DNA of 64,000 nt, from positions 2,728,001-2,792,000 of the forward strand of contig NZ_CP043046.1 of the NCBI RefSeq assembly GCF_008119665.1, read 5' to 3'. A program made the translations under genes and the position numbers. This DNA comes from Pigmentiphaga aceris. GTDB lineage: Bacteria; Pseudomonadota; Gammaproteobacteria; Burkholderiales; Burkholderiaceae_B. Below are positions 9,202 to 18,500 of this stretch, in pieces; positions within the stretch are counted from its first letter, which is position 1; each line of letters starts with the position of its first letter. Under the pieces are notes generated by a model, which was not told the DNA's origin, searched no databases, and was given only the letters and a program-made list of their open reading frames with translations.

Positions 9202-9849
9202 TTGAACGGACCCAATCCATCCAATCCGCATCCCATGGAAGGTTTTCCGCAGGTGTGTTTCATCAAGAACACCGTGCGCAACCCCAACATCGTGGTGGGC
9301 GACTACACCTACTATGACGACCCCGAAGACGCCGAGAATTTCGAACGCAATGTGCTGTATCACTTCCCGTTCATTGGCGACCGGCTGGTGATCGGGAAGT
9401 TCTGCGCCATTGCGCGCGGTGCCAAGTTCATCATGAACGGGGCCAACCACAAGATGTCTGGCATCTCTACTTACCCCTTCCAGATCTTCGGCAATGGCTG
9501 GGAGAAGGTCATGCCGGCACCGGGCGATTTGCCCTACAAGGGCGATACGGTCATCGGCAACGATGTGTGGATCGGTTTTGATGCGCTGGTCATGCCCGGC
9601 GTGTCGATCGGCAATGGCGCGATCGTCTCGGCGCGTTCTGTGGTGGTCAGTGACGTGCCTGCCTATACCATCGTCGGCGGTAATCCTGCCAAGCCATTGA
9701 GGCAGCGTTTTTCCGATGCGGTCATCGCGGAACTGGAAGCCATTGCCTGGTGGGACTGGCCGGTCGAGAAGATCACGCGCCACATGCCGCTCATTGTGGC
9801 GGGTGATGTGGCGGCCCTGGCCCTGGCGGCTGGCCGCGACCACGCATGA
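9202..9849 (+). CDS. Vat/CatB-like xenobiotic O-acetyltransferase
   Basis: Left-handed beta-helix (hexapeptide) acetyltransferase of 215 residues using acetyl-CoA. TTG start at 9202 follows GGAGG with a 6-nt spacer. The sequence FCAIARGAKFIMNGANHKMSGISTYPF contains the catalytic His83, and GDTVIGNDVWIGFDALVMPGVSIGNGAIV is the hexapeptide ladder, as in streptogramin A (Vat) and CatB enzymes. Whether it inactivates antibiotics is untested; many chromosomal relatives have unknown substrates. Its stop overlaps the next start by 4 bp (ATGA), so the two are translationally coupled. Confidence 0.88.
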   Translation: MNGPNPSNPHPMEGFPQVCFIKNTVRNPNIVVGDYTYYDDPEDAENFERNVLYHFPFIGDRLVIGKFCAIARGAKFIMNGANHKMSGISTYPFQIFGNGWEKVMPAPGDLPYKGDTVIGNDVWIGFDALVMPGVSIGNGAIVSARSVVVSDVPAYTIVGGNPAKPLRQRFSDAVIAELEAIAWWDWPVEKITRHMPLIVAGDVAALALAAGRDHA

Positions 9850-10298
9850 AGCTGAGTCAGCGTTTTTCGGTCGAGCCGTTGCCGTATTTGAATGACACCA
9901 CGCCGACGAGAGCGCGGGTGCTTATGGATGGCCAGCCCAGCGCCTGCATCGTGGACGGCGAGTTGCTTGAGGCGGCGATCGAGTGGGAAGACAAGTTTGT
10001 GCTGATCCTCAGCGATGGTGTCATCTGGGAAGAAGGCTTGAATATCCATCTGCTTGGGCCGGATCTGCAGCCTGTCGACTCCCTGTCGATGGGTTGGCCC
10101 TACACCCCCGGTCTGTTCGGGGATCTGCACCTGTATGCCCCCGACCGCTTCGAGTTCAGCTTCCCCGGCCCCACACGTTGGCGCGTTCGCCTGCTGTCCA
10201 AGCGTCGGCTGGCGATGCCAAGTCTCGACTGGTTCAACGGCATCTCTCGGCCGCTGAGCCTGTGGCGTCGGTTGGAGCTGGTTTGCCTGGGTGATTGA
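9846..10298 (+). CDS. Hypothetical cytoplasmic protein coupled to acetyltransferase
   Basis: A 150-residue protein that starts inside the stop of the acetyltransferase gene (ATGA overlap), which strongly supports it being translated. It has no signal peptide or membrane helix, is rich in Trp, Leu and Pro, and contains the motif HLYAPDRFEFSFPGPTRW. I do not recognise the family. The overlap suggests a role connected to the acetyltransferase, for example substrate control or complex formation, but that is inference. Confidence 0.75.
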   Translation: MKLSQRFSVEPLPYLNDTTPTRARVLMDGQPSACIVDGELLEAAIEWEDKFVLILSDGVIWEEGLNIHLLGPDLQPVDSLSMGWPYTPGLFGDLHLYAPDRFEFSFPGPTRWRVRLLSKRRLAMPSLDWFNGISRPLSLWRRLELVCLGD

Positions 10299-10401
10299 GC
10301 GTGAGTCCGATACCGGGGTGGTGTACGAGCCCTTTCGCAGACAGGATCGAAACTTGCTCGGCGTTGCTCATCTTTCTTCAGATCCTCACGAGGAGCCTCA
10401 G

Positions 10402-10842
10402 ATGAGCACCATGACGCTGGCAGACCTGTCGGAAAAAATGCGCGACATCGACTTCACGATGCTGTTTACCCGGACCGAGAACGGGCAACTGGCCGGCCGA
10501 CCCATGAGCAACAACGGAGACGTGGAGTACAAGGGCGACTCCTACTACTTCACGTTCGACGCATCCCGCACGGTCAGCGACATCGAGCGGGACGCCACGG
10601 TAGGCCTGTCTTTCCAGGGCAGCAAAGGTTTGCTGGGCGGTTCGCCCCTGTTCATTTCGGTTGAAGGGCAGGCGGAGTTGATCCGCGACAAGGCCGCGTT
10701 TGCCGAGCACTGGACCAAAGATCTGGATTACTGGTTCGAAGACGGCATTGACACCCCGGGCGTGGTGTTGATCAAGGTGCACGCGACGCGCATCCATTAT
10801 TGGGATGGGAAGCATGAAGGGGAAGTGCCGCTGGCGGCGTGA
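10402..10842 (+). CDS. Pyridoxamine 5'-phosphate oxidase-like protein (general stress type)
   Basis: A 146-residue split-barrel flavin-binding protein. ATG 10402 is preceded by AGGAG at 10391-10395, so the longer open frame from 10291 is not used. The blocks MLFTRTENGQLAGRPMSNNG, YYFTFDASRTVSDIERD and FISVEGQAELIRDKAAFAEHW match the general stress protein 26 group. It probably binds FMN or FAD; the reaction is not known. Confidence 0.87.
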   Translation: MSTMTLADLSEKMRDIDFTMLFTRTENGQLAGRPMSNNGDVEYKGDSYYFTFDASRTVSDIERDATVGLSFQGSKGLLGGSPLFISVEGQAELIRDKAAFAEHWTKDLDYWFEDGIDTPGVVLIKVHATRIHYWDGKHEGEVPLAA

Positions 10843-10938
10843 GCAGATAATGTGAACGACCGCCCAGGAGAATAGGTCGGAAACTTTGCGTGCCGGCTGG
10901 CTTTGAATGCCAGCTGGTGGTGGACATTAATCAAGAGT

Positions 10939-10984
10939 GTCAGGTTTCGTCGGAATTAAAAACAATTTTTAATCCGAAGCTGAC
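10939..10984. repeat. Imperfect 46-bp palindrome
   Basis: About 100 bp downstream of the PNPOx-like gene is an A/T-cored inverted repeat: GTCAGGTTTCGTCGGAATTA reads inward against the complement of TTTTTAATCCGAAGCTGAC. It could fold as a hairpin ending the plus-strand transcript or serve as a protein-binding site. No long T-run follows the stem. Confidence 0.5.
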
Positions 10985-11012
10985 AGCGGGATTACATCCT
11001 ACCTATTCCCTG

Positions 11013-11044
11013 GCCTGTATCGCATACCGGCAATGAATACAGGC
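11013..11044. repeat. Inverted repeat downstream of the 48-aa gene
   Basis: GCCTGTAT (11013-11020) and ATACAGGC (11037-11044) form an 8-bp stem with a 16-nt loop. It lies 40 bp past the stop of the minus-strand small gene and may terminate or stabilise that transcript, though there is no T-run. Confidence 0.4.
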
Positions 11045-11083
11045 GATCAGGCCCCGGCGCGAAGCCGTCTGACCGCCTGTGTA

Positions 11084-11230
11084 TCAATCAAACAACCATT
11101 GCAGCGTGGCTCCGACAACACCGATGATCGCCAGCAAACTGATCACCATCAAGAAGGTTTGCCAGTTGTTGGTATCGGGGGTAGTCGTGGTGGTGTAACC
11201 GTTGCGGGCAGTCTCAGGTTTGTCAGACAT
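11084..11230 (-). CDS. Small single-helix membrane protein (48 aa)
   Basis: Too short for usual gene calling, but convincing: ATG at 11230 follows GGAG with a 6-nt spacer, and the 48-residue product has a polar Thr-rich N-terminus (TTTTT) then a clear transmembrane segment FLMVISLLAIIGVVGATLQWLF ending WLFD, stop at 11084. Codons are typical of the genome. Topology would be N-in or N-out with a tiny cytoplasmic or periplasmic tail. I do not recognise a family. It is alone on this strand between the PNPOx-like gene and the LysR gene. Confidence 0.6.
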   Translation of the reverse strand: MSDKPETARNGYTTTTTPDTNNWQTFLMVISLLAIIGVVGATLQWLFD

Positions 11231-11428
11231 GCAGGTCTCCGATGAGTGATGTGCAGGCGCAGGTCGAGATGCTGCAGCTCGGTACCGACGTTCGACAGCA
11301 GACGTTCGATATTCAGAATCCGAGATTTGAAATCTGGAAATTGAAAAAGTTCGTCATCGAAACTTGGTCATCGAGCCTTGCCATACCCTGCCCAATCCAA
11401 TATCTGGAGTCTTCGATGTCTAGCTGCA

Positions 11429-12289
11429 TCAGGCCTGCACGGAAGCCAGCAGCCAGGTCCGAAACGCATTCATGGCGGTGGTTGGCAATTTGGACTTTAA
11501 TCGAGTCAGCCAATAATCACCATCCGTAATTTCCAGACCAAAGGGCCGAATCAATCTTCCCTGCTGTAGTTCACGGGTAAACATTCTGGTTGGAAGCAAT
11601 GCAATACCTGCTCCTTGTGCCACTGCTTCTGCCATGGTCAGCGAAGAGTCGAATACTGCACCGCGAATCAACGGACAGGCAATTCCTGCTGCGGCAAACC
11701 AATCTGCCCATTCGTCCGAGCGGTATGAACGCAGCAAGGTTTGACCAGCCAGATCGGCAGGGGTTCTCAGCAGGGGCGCAATGCCCGGCGAACACACCGG
11801 CGACAAGGGGGCGGCCAACAAGCGTTCCGCATCTGTCCCATGCCAGGCACCGTCACCAAACCGAATCGCATAATCCAGCCCCTCGCCAGCAATATCTACC
11901 CGGTTGTTATTCGTAAATAATCTGAAATCGACAAAGGGGTGCGCCTGCTGAAAATCGCGCAGGCGGGGCAGCAGCCAGCCAATGGCAAATGTACCCACTA
12001 CCCCTACCGTCAACACCTCTCTGACCCGCCCGTCGCCGAATTGCGCCAGCACATGGCCAATGCGGGCGAAAGACTCTGCCAGCACGGGAAGCAAGGCAAT
12101 GCCTTCGTCTGTCAGCGCCAGCCCCCTGGGAAGGCGGCGGAACAGCGGTGCGCCCAGCTTGTCTTCCAGATTCTTGACGTGTTGGCTGATCGCCGTCTGC
12201 GTGACGTTGAGTTCGCTGGCGGCACGGGTGAAGCTCAGGTGGCGGGCAGATGCTTCGAAAGCTCGCAAGGCGTTCAGGGGCAGGTGCAT
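11429..12289 (-). CDS. LysR-type regulator of beta-lactamase (AmpR/PenR-like)
   Basis: A 286-residue LysR regulator. ATG 12289 begins MHLPLNALRAFEASARHLSFTRAA, the canonical AmpR/GcvA-type N-terminus, with the helix-turn-helix LNVTQTAISQHVKNLEDKLG. The upstream open frame (to 12385) is not needed. It is divergent from a class A beta-lactamase, the classical ampR-bla arrangement in which the regulator senses muropeptides and induces the enzyme. The intergenic region carries an 18-bp perfect palindrome. Confidence 0.9.
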   Translation of the reverse strand: MHLPLNALRAFEASARHLSFTRAASELNVTQTAISQHVKNLEDKLGAPLFRRLPRGLALTDEGIALLPVLAESFARIGHVLAQFGDGRVREVLTVGVVGTFAIGWLLPRLRDFQQAHPFVDFRLFTNNNRVDIAGEGLDYAIRFGDGAWHGTDAERLLAAPLSPVCSPGIAPLLRTPADLAGQTLLRSYRSDEWADWFAAAGIACPLIRGAVFDSSLTMAEAVAQGAGIALLPTRMFTRELQQGRLIRPFGLEITDGDYWLTRLKSKLPTTAMNAFRTWLLASVQA

Positions 12290-12359
12290 GGCAAGGACGG
12301 AGGCATGTAAGCCCCAGTTTTTCTTATGGGAAGACGCAATTATTGCCGTTTGTCGTGTT

Positions 12360-12377
12360 TGATGGCGATCGCCATCA
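12360..12377. promoter_or_regulatory. Perfect 18-bp palindrome in the regulator/beta-lactamase intergenic region
   Basis: TGATGGCGATCGCCATCA is an exact inverted repeat centred 43 bp before the beta-lactamase start and 79 bp before the LysR start. Such a site is well placed to be an operator. AmpR sites in other species are longer and less symmetrical, so the identity of the binding protein is uncertain. Confidence 0.5.
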
Positions 12378-12411
12378 TTCAGCATCTTTCACCTGTCCAT
12401 AAAAAGAAAAC

Positions 12412-13329
12412 ATGAATAAACGGCGTCAATTCGTTTTTGCAGCCTGTCTGACCACCATGGGTCTTGCCAGCGCACAGGCTCAGAATATGTTGGGACGTGC
12501 CGCCAAGGCATCACCCGTGCAAGCCGAACGATTCCGTACCGAGATTGCTCGGATCGAGGCTGCCAGCGGTGGACGTCTGGGGGTTGCCATACTCGACACG
12601 CACGATGGTGTCTTCTACGGTCATCGGGAAGACGAACGCTTTCCGATGTGCAGCACCTTCAAGTTCTTGCTGGCAGCGCACGTGCTGGCGCGTGTAGACC
12701 GCAAGGAAGAGCGCCTGGACCGGCGGGTGGCGGTGCGAACTGTCGATTTGGTGGCCTATTCACCCGCTACGCAGCCGCATGCCGACGGCGAGCCGATGTC
12801 GATTGCGGCCTTGTGTGATGCCTCGGTCACGCTCAGCGACAACACCGCTGCCAACCTGTTGCTTGCGAGCGCAGGCGGCCCGGCCGGCTTGACTGCCTAC
12901 CTGCGTCAACTGGGCGACGCCCATACTCGCCTGGATCGCAACGAGCCTAGCTTGAACACCGCGCGCCCCGGGGACCCGCGCGACACCACCACGCCTGCGG
13001 CCATGCTGGGGTCGATGCGCAAGCTGGTGTTGGGGGACGCGTTGTCACCCGCTTCACGTACACAACTGACCCGTTGGCTGGTCGACAACAAGACTGGCGA
13101 CGCCAGGCTGCGCGCGGGTATTCCAAAGGGATGGAAGGTGGGCGACAAGACCGGGTCGGGCGCGTATGGCACCAACAACGACATTGGCGTGATCTGGCCC
13201 TCGGGCCGCGATCCGGTGCTGGTGACGGCTTATCTGACCGGAACGGTGGAACCTGTGGCGACACGCGAACGTGCGCTGGCCGAGGTGGGCAAACTGGTGA
13301 CGTCGCTGGTCTCAGCCAAGCTTGCCTGA
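12412..13329 (+). CDS. Class A beta-lactamase (L2/PenA-like)
   Basis: Exported serine beta-lactamase of 305 residues. Active-site motifs are complete: STFK with Ser81 and Lys84, SDN at 142-144, the omega-loop glutamate in EPSLN (178-182), and KTG at 246-248. Cys80 precedes the catalytic serine, as in L2 and Burkholderia Pen enzymes, but the second cysteine of carbapenemases (next to KTG) is absent, so no disulfide. The signal peptide starts MNKRRQFVF, a twin-arginine pattern, as known for Pen/L2 enzymes. Predicted to hydrolyse penicillins and some cephalosporins; probably inducible through the divergent LysR gene. Confidence 0.94.
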   Translation: MNKRRQFVFAACLTTMGLASAQAQNMLGRAAKASPVQAERFRTEIARIEAASGGRLGVAILDTHDGVFYGHREDERFPMCSTFKFLLAAHVLARVDRKEERLDRRVAVRTVDLVAYSPATQPHADGEPMSIAALCDASVTLSDNTAANLLLASAGGPAGLTAYLRQLGDAHTRLDRNEPSLNTARPGDPRDTTTPAAMLGSMRKLVLGDALSPASRTQLTRWLVDNKTGDARLRAGIPKGWKVGDKTGSGAYGTNNDIGVIWPSGRDPVLVTAYLTGTVEPVATRERALAEVGKLVTSLVSAKLA

Positions 13330-13494
13330 CGTTGATGCGCGCCTGGCAGAAACATGGGTGGCGCTGCGTTGGACCGGGCTGCTGCTTACTGAGTGAGGTT
13401 TTTAGTGACGTTTACGTCATACGCGATGTTGCAGCCGTGCCAAAACGACGCCGCGTCGGGATGCTGCGCCGTGGTCTCGCCCTGCAAAAGCAGC

Positions 13495-14505
13495 TTAATC
13501 CAGCGTGAGCTTCAGCCGCTCGATCACCGCCCCCAGCGTCTTGGTCTCACTGACAATGCGTGCGCTCAGTTCTGCGGGCGTTGAACCCACCGGCGTGAAG
13601 TATTGCGAGGCCAGACGATCTTGGACGGTCTTGCTGCCGATTGCCTTCACGATTTCGGTGTTCAGCCTGTCAACGATAGGTTGTGGCGTGCTGCTGGGCA
13701 CCAGCACGGCCTGCCAGGAAATCACCTCGAATCCCGGCAGACCTTGTTCGGCCATGGTCGGAATATCGGGCAAGGACGGGCTGCGCTGCAGGCTGGTCAC
13801 GGCAAGCGCCTTGACCTGACCCGTCTTCACCTGGGGCATGGCAATCGCCGGCACCATGAAGCCCGCTTGCACGAAGCCGCCAAGCATGGCGGTGATCACC
13901 TGCGGGAATCCGGGGTAGGGCACATGCTGGATGTCCAGATTCTCGCGGTTCTTCAACAACTCCATGGCCAAGTGAGCCGAGCTGCCTGCGCCGACTGAGC
14001 CATAGTTGAGCTTGCCCGCCGACTGCTTGACCTGATCGATGAACGCGCCGGTAGTGGTCACGTTCATGGCCGGGTTCACCACCAACACGTTCGGGCTGGT
14101 GGCCACCAGGGTGACAGGCGCCAGGTCTTTCAAGGGCGCGTAGCCAAGCTTGCGATACAGCGCCGGTGCCGTCACCAGCGGGCCATTGATCGTGAACAGC
14201 ACGGTGTAGCCGTCCGGTTCCGCCTTGGCGACAGCCGCCGTGCCGATGTTGCCGCCGGCTCCCGGGCGGTTGTCCACCACCACGGGTTGGCCAAGCGCCT
14301 CGCGCAGCGGTTCTGCGATCAACCGTGCAATCACGTCAGGTGAAGACCCGGGCGGGAAGGGAACGACCAGACGGATCGGTTTGCTGGGCCAGGGATCTTG
14401 CGCGATGGCGGGTGCCACCATGACAAGGCTGGCTGCCAGGCCTGCAAACACGGTTTGCAGAAGCTGACGGCGGCGTGCAGTGGGGCGGCGTTGATGCGGG
14501 TTCAT
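13495..14505 (-). CDS. Bug-family periplasmic solute-binding protein (TTT-type)
   Basis: About 336 residues from ATG 14505. An Arg-rich N-terminus (ARRRQLLQT) leads to a hydrophobic signal ending APAIAQ; the mature protein starts with the hallmark WPSKPIRLVVPFPPGSSPDVIAR, and has GGNIGTAAVAKAEPDGYT and GSVGAGSSAHLAMELLK. These proteins bind carboxylates for tripartite tricarboxylate transporters and are hugely expanded in Bordetella-like bacteria, often without a dedicated TctAB, as here. A TauE-type permease lies directly upstream on the same strand. Confidence 0.93.
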   Translation of the reverse strand: MNPHQRRPTARRRQLLQTVFAGLAASLVMVAPAIAQDPWPSKPIRLVVPFPPGSSPDVIARLIAEPLREALGQPVVVDNRPGAGGNIGTAAVAKAEPDGYTVLFTINGPLVTAPALYRKLGYAPLKDLAPVTLVATSPNVLVVNPAMNVTTTGAFIDQVKQSAGKLNYGSVGAGSSAHLAMELLKNRENLDIQHVPYPGFPQVITAMLGGFVQAGFMVPAIAMPQVKTGQVKALAVTSLQRSPSLPDIPTMAEQGLPGFEVISWQAVLVPSSTPQPIVDRLNTEIVKAIGSKTVQDRLASQYFTPVGSTPAELSARIVSETKTLGAVIERLKLTLD

Positions 14506-14577
14506 GGTGGCGACATACCTGAGATGCCCGGCCGAGCGGATGCCGGAGGCAGGCATGTTACCGCAGCGCAGATCACG

Positions 14578-15408
14578 TTAAAGGTGCGCGATTGCCGAGA
14601 AAATCAGGCTGCCACCCGCAGCCAGCATCAGCGCACAGACCAGCCAGCGCACCAGGTAGGCTGGCAGCTTGGGTGGGTACTTGGCATGCAGCCAGGTGAC
14701 AACTGCCACCAGCGGCACGGCCATCAAGCCCAGGTACAGCGACGACAGGGCAAAGGTGCCTGCGTAAACCACCAGGCCCAGCCGGATGATCACGGCCGAA
14801 ATGAACATCACCACCAGACACTGGCGAATCACGATAGGGGCCAGCGGCTGTCGGTACAGGTGATAGACCATCGGTGGGCCGGGCGTGGCAAACAAGCCGC
14901 CCAGCAGACCGGACAGCAAGCCTGCGGTGTAGAGCGCGCGCTGACCGGACATGGTGGCGCGCGGTTTCTTCTGCGCGAACAGCAACATGGCACAGGCCAC
15001 GATGGCAGCACCCAAGGTCAGGCTCAGGCCGGCGATGGCGTGATTGCTGAGCAAGGACAAGGTGCCTACGCCTATCAACACGCCGATCACGCTGCTGATC
15101 AACATGGGCTTGAGCAGCGTCCAGTCGGGTTTGAAAGGGTGAGTGCGGATGTACACCGCGCCGTTGGCAATCGACATGATGGTGGCGGCGTTGGCGGCTT
15201 CGCTGATGGGCATCAGCGACAGTGCACCCACCAGGCCGACCAGAATCAGGCCGAAGGCAAACCCAGTGAGGTTCTGGCAGAAGGAGGCCAGCGCCACGAT
15301 GGCAAAAAACAGCAGATAAGCGTGGATGGACACGAGGATTTCTACGGAAAGCTTGGCCAACACGATCGGGCTGTCAGTGTTGGCGGTTATATGCATATAA
15401 CCAATCAC
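14578..15408 (-). CDS. TauE/SafE family membrane permease
   Basis: A 276-residue (or 272 from the ATG at 15396) integral membrane protein with about eight helices. The paired motifs AIVALASFCQNLTGFAFGLIL and GLLSGLLGGLFATPGPPMV are the internal repeats of the TauE/SafE (DUF81) family, which exports sulfite and organosulfonates or sulfoacetate. The Bug binding-protein gene follows after 72 bp, so the two may be co-transcribed; substrate unknown. Confidence 0.85.
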   Translation of the reverse strand: MIGYMHITANTDSPIVLAKLSVEILVSIHAYLLFFAIVALASFCQNLTGFAFGLILVGLVGALSLMPISEAANAATIMSIANGAVYIRTHPFKPDWTLLKPMLISSVIGVLIGVGTLSLLSNHAIAGLSLTLGAAIVACAMLLFAQKKPRATMSGQRALYTAGLLSGLLGGLFATPGPPMVYHLYRQPLAPIVIRQCLVVMFISAVIIRLGLVVYAGTFALSSLYLGLMAVPLVAVVTWLHAKYPPKLPAYLVRWLVCALMLAAGGSLIFSAIAHL

Positions 15409-15527
15409 CGTAGTTTACTCCTGCCCTCATGTGCCAGACACACGGATTTCACGCATGTGCGGACGACTTGTGACCGTTACATGTCGGGTATGCTTCGCCC
15501 GCGCCGTACGCCTGAAATGCGTCTGCA

Positions 15528-15550
15528 AGCCGCGATATGCGCGGCTTTTT
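15528..15550 (+). terminator. Intrinsic terminator upstream of the helicase-PLD gene
   Basis: AGCCGCG (15528-15534) and CGCGGCT (15540-15546) form a 7-bp GC-rich stem followed by TTTTT on the plus strand. No gene ends here in that direction; the nearest plus-strand start is 15582. It would stop a short transcript starting near 15500, or act as an attenuator for the downstream gene. Confidence 0.6.
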
Positions 15551-15581
15551 ACATTGAATCCGTTCGAGGAAGTGCTGGAGC

Positions 15582-18500
15582 ATGCAAGCAAGGTCACTCG
15601 CATATGCTGGTTATTGGCGCAATTCGCTGGCTGATGCCGAGTTGGGACAAGGAAGCTTTTCGCACAGCGCAAGCGCCAAGTTTCTTTCATGGTCCCGTGC
15701 TGGATCGCCGGTAGGGCAGGTCGGCAAGCAGATCATCGACACCTGTTTTCAGGGTGAAGACGCAGCTACCCAGACGGTGGACGTGGTCATCCGCCACAAG
15801 GTCTATCGTGCCCGGCTGGAACATGGCCAAGCGCGCCAGAACGGCCAGCCCCAGACCATCACGCCGCTGATCACGCCTGCCTTGCTTGCCCGTGACGGCA
15901 GGCTGTACCCGCTTGACCGTACCGTCGTCGCGCGGGATCTGCTCGACCCGCTGCTGCAAGGTACCTACGCGCTGGGCGACGTGGCTGCGCTAGATCGGTT
16001 TTTGAGCACCGCACACGTGCCCGGGGTCGGCTATGTGGCCGGCGACGTATCGCCGGCCGGTGCGGCGCGTTTCAGCGCGCAGTGGCAAGACCACCTTGCA
16101 GCCTGCGAGCGTCTGTTCTCGGCGGTGTGCCCAGGTTGGCCCGCTGCGACAGACGCCTATGTGCTGGCCGATGAGAGCTACCTGCTGAAACAGGAATCCG
16201 TTTCCGGCGCCAGCCGGCACATCGTGGGTCTTTACGACCATTTGCAGCAGCGCGGGGCATCAACGCCCTTGTTCGACCGCTACGCAAGCGAGACGATCGA
16301 CCCGCCGGAAACCTGCTTGCCTGCACACGCGTCTTTCACGTCCCGCCTGGGTCATGCCAGCGACGTCTACCCCCTGGCGGTCGCCCAGCGCGACGCCTTG
16401 GGCCATGCGTTGGAGGGCAAACACGGCGACATACTGGCGGTCAACGGGCCGCCCGGTACCGGCAAGACCACCTTGCTGCTGTCGGTGGTGGCCTCATTGT
16501 GGGCAAAGGCCGCGCTTGCGGGTGGCGAGCCACCGGTGATCATCGCGTCATCGACCAACAACCAGGCCGTGACCAACATCATCGATGCCTTCGGCAAGGA
16601 TTTCAGCGATGGCAGCGGCCACTTTGCCGGCCGTTGGCTGCCGAACATCGCCAGCTTCGGCGCGTACTTCCCGTCGCAGAGCAAGGAAGCGGTTCACAGC
16701 AAGAAGTACCAGACCCAGAGCTTCTTTGCAGGTATTGAGACGCCCGACTACGTGGCGTCGGCGACCGAACATTTTCTTGCGCACGGTGCCAAGGTATTCC
16801 CGTCGCTGGGGTTGCCGGGTTTGTCAGCCAGCATGTCGGTCAGTGTGTCTGACATTGTCGATGCCTTGCAGCAGTGCCTGCGCGAAGAGGTCGACAAGCT
16901 CGCCACCATCGAGAAAGCCTGGGCCAATCTGTCAGACGCCAAAGCGCAGTTTGCGGCCGACAGCAAACAGCACAAGCCGCAGCCGGAAGCAGGCAACTGG
17001 CAGCGTGAATGGGTGACGCTTGCCCAGCGCTACGACGTGTTCCGTGCGCAGGAATCGCTTTTTTACGCGATCTTTTCCTGGATACCGTCGGTGGCCGCCA
17101 AGCGGCTTCGCTTGGCGCGGGTGTTTCTGCAAAGCAACTGGCCGGCAGCAGTGCCCCAGCAAGACTGGCGTGATCTCGACCAGATCGAGCGCGCCATCGC
17201 GGCCGGGGTTGCTGAATCGCGCCGAGCAGCGGAAAGCGAAGCGGCCAGGGCGGCACAAGGCCAGGCCGTGCGCCAGCGACTGGAATTGCGTCAGCGCGAA
17301 TGGGCCAATGCGCTGGCCCCGCTGGGGCTGGATGCCGAGGCGCAGACGCTAAGCCTGGCTGCGGTCGACGAGCGCGCAGACCAACTGGTGCGGTTCCACA
17401 TCTTCCGTCTGACCACGCATTACTGGGAAGGACGCTGGTTGCAGGACATGCATGCAGCGCTGCCCACGCTTGCCGCAGACGCCAAGAAAACGGGCAGGGT
17501 GTCATTGGAAAAACGCTGGCGTCGGCGCATGAAACTGACGCCGTGCGTGGTGTCCACGTTTTACATGCTGCCGTCGATGATGAAGGTCAGCCGGTTCGAT
17601 GCCGGTGGCTATGTCGATGACTACCTGTACGACTTCGCCGACCTGCTGATCGTGGACGAAGCCGGGCAAGTCTTGCCCGAAGTGGCCGGGGCTTCGTTTG
17701 CCTTGGCAAAACAGGCGCTGGTGATCGGCGACACGCTTCAGATCGAACCGATCTGGTCGATTCCTGCCCACGTGGACGCCGGAAATCTGGCGCGCGCCGG
17801 CCTGCTTCCCCGAGGCAGTGACGAAGCCACCTACGAACGTTTGATCGCCAGTGGCAAAACCTCGGCGGCGGGCAGCGTCATGCGCATCGCGCAATGCGCC
17901 AGCCGCTGGCACTACGACCGCGCCTTGCCCCGTGGCTTGTTCCTGTACGAGCACCGGCGTTGCGTGGACGAGATCATTGCGTACTGCAATGCCCTTTGCT
18001 ACCAGGGCAAGTTGATCCCCAGGCGCGGCGACAAGTCGACCATTCTGGCGAACCCCAATGCGGCCATCGATGAGATGGCGGCCATGACCTACCTGCATGT
18101 GGATGGCATCTGCCAGCGCAGCAGTGGCGGAAGCCGGGAAAATCTGCATGAAGCGGCTGCGATTGCCGGTTGGCTTGTGGCAAACAAGGCCACCCTGGAA
18201 GCTACGTATCGCCTGAAATTGCACGAGATCGTCGGCGTGGTCACCCCGTTCAGTGCTCAGGTGCGTGCCATTGCCAAGGCATGTCAGGCGGTGGATATCG
18301 AGGTCGGGTCCGAGCCGGGGAAGATGACAGTGGGAACGGTGCATTCCCTGCAAGGCGCAGAGCGCCCAGTGGTGATCTTCTCGGGCGTCTATTCCAAGCA
18401 CGCCGATGGCGACTTCATCGATGCCGGCAAAAGCCTGTTGAATGTGGCGGTATCCAGAGCAAAAAACACCTTCATGGTATTTGGCGACATGGATGTGTTC

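Noticed and set aside
11330..11430. A frameshifted small gene (MTKF then DDELFQFPDF) next to the 48-aa gene
   Set aside because: It needs a one-base slip and has no ribosome-binding site; kept only as a remark.
14398..15714. A 438-codon open frame on the plus strand across the Bug and TauE genes
   Set aside because: It is antisense to two clear genes and has a His/Gln-rich composition typical of a shadow frame in high-G+C DNA.
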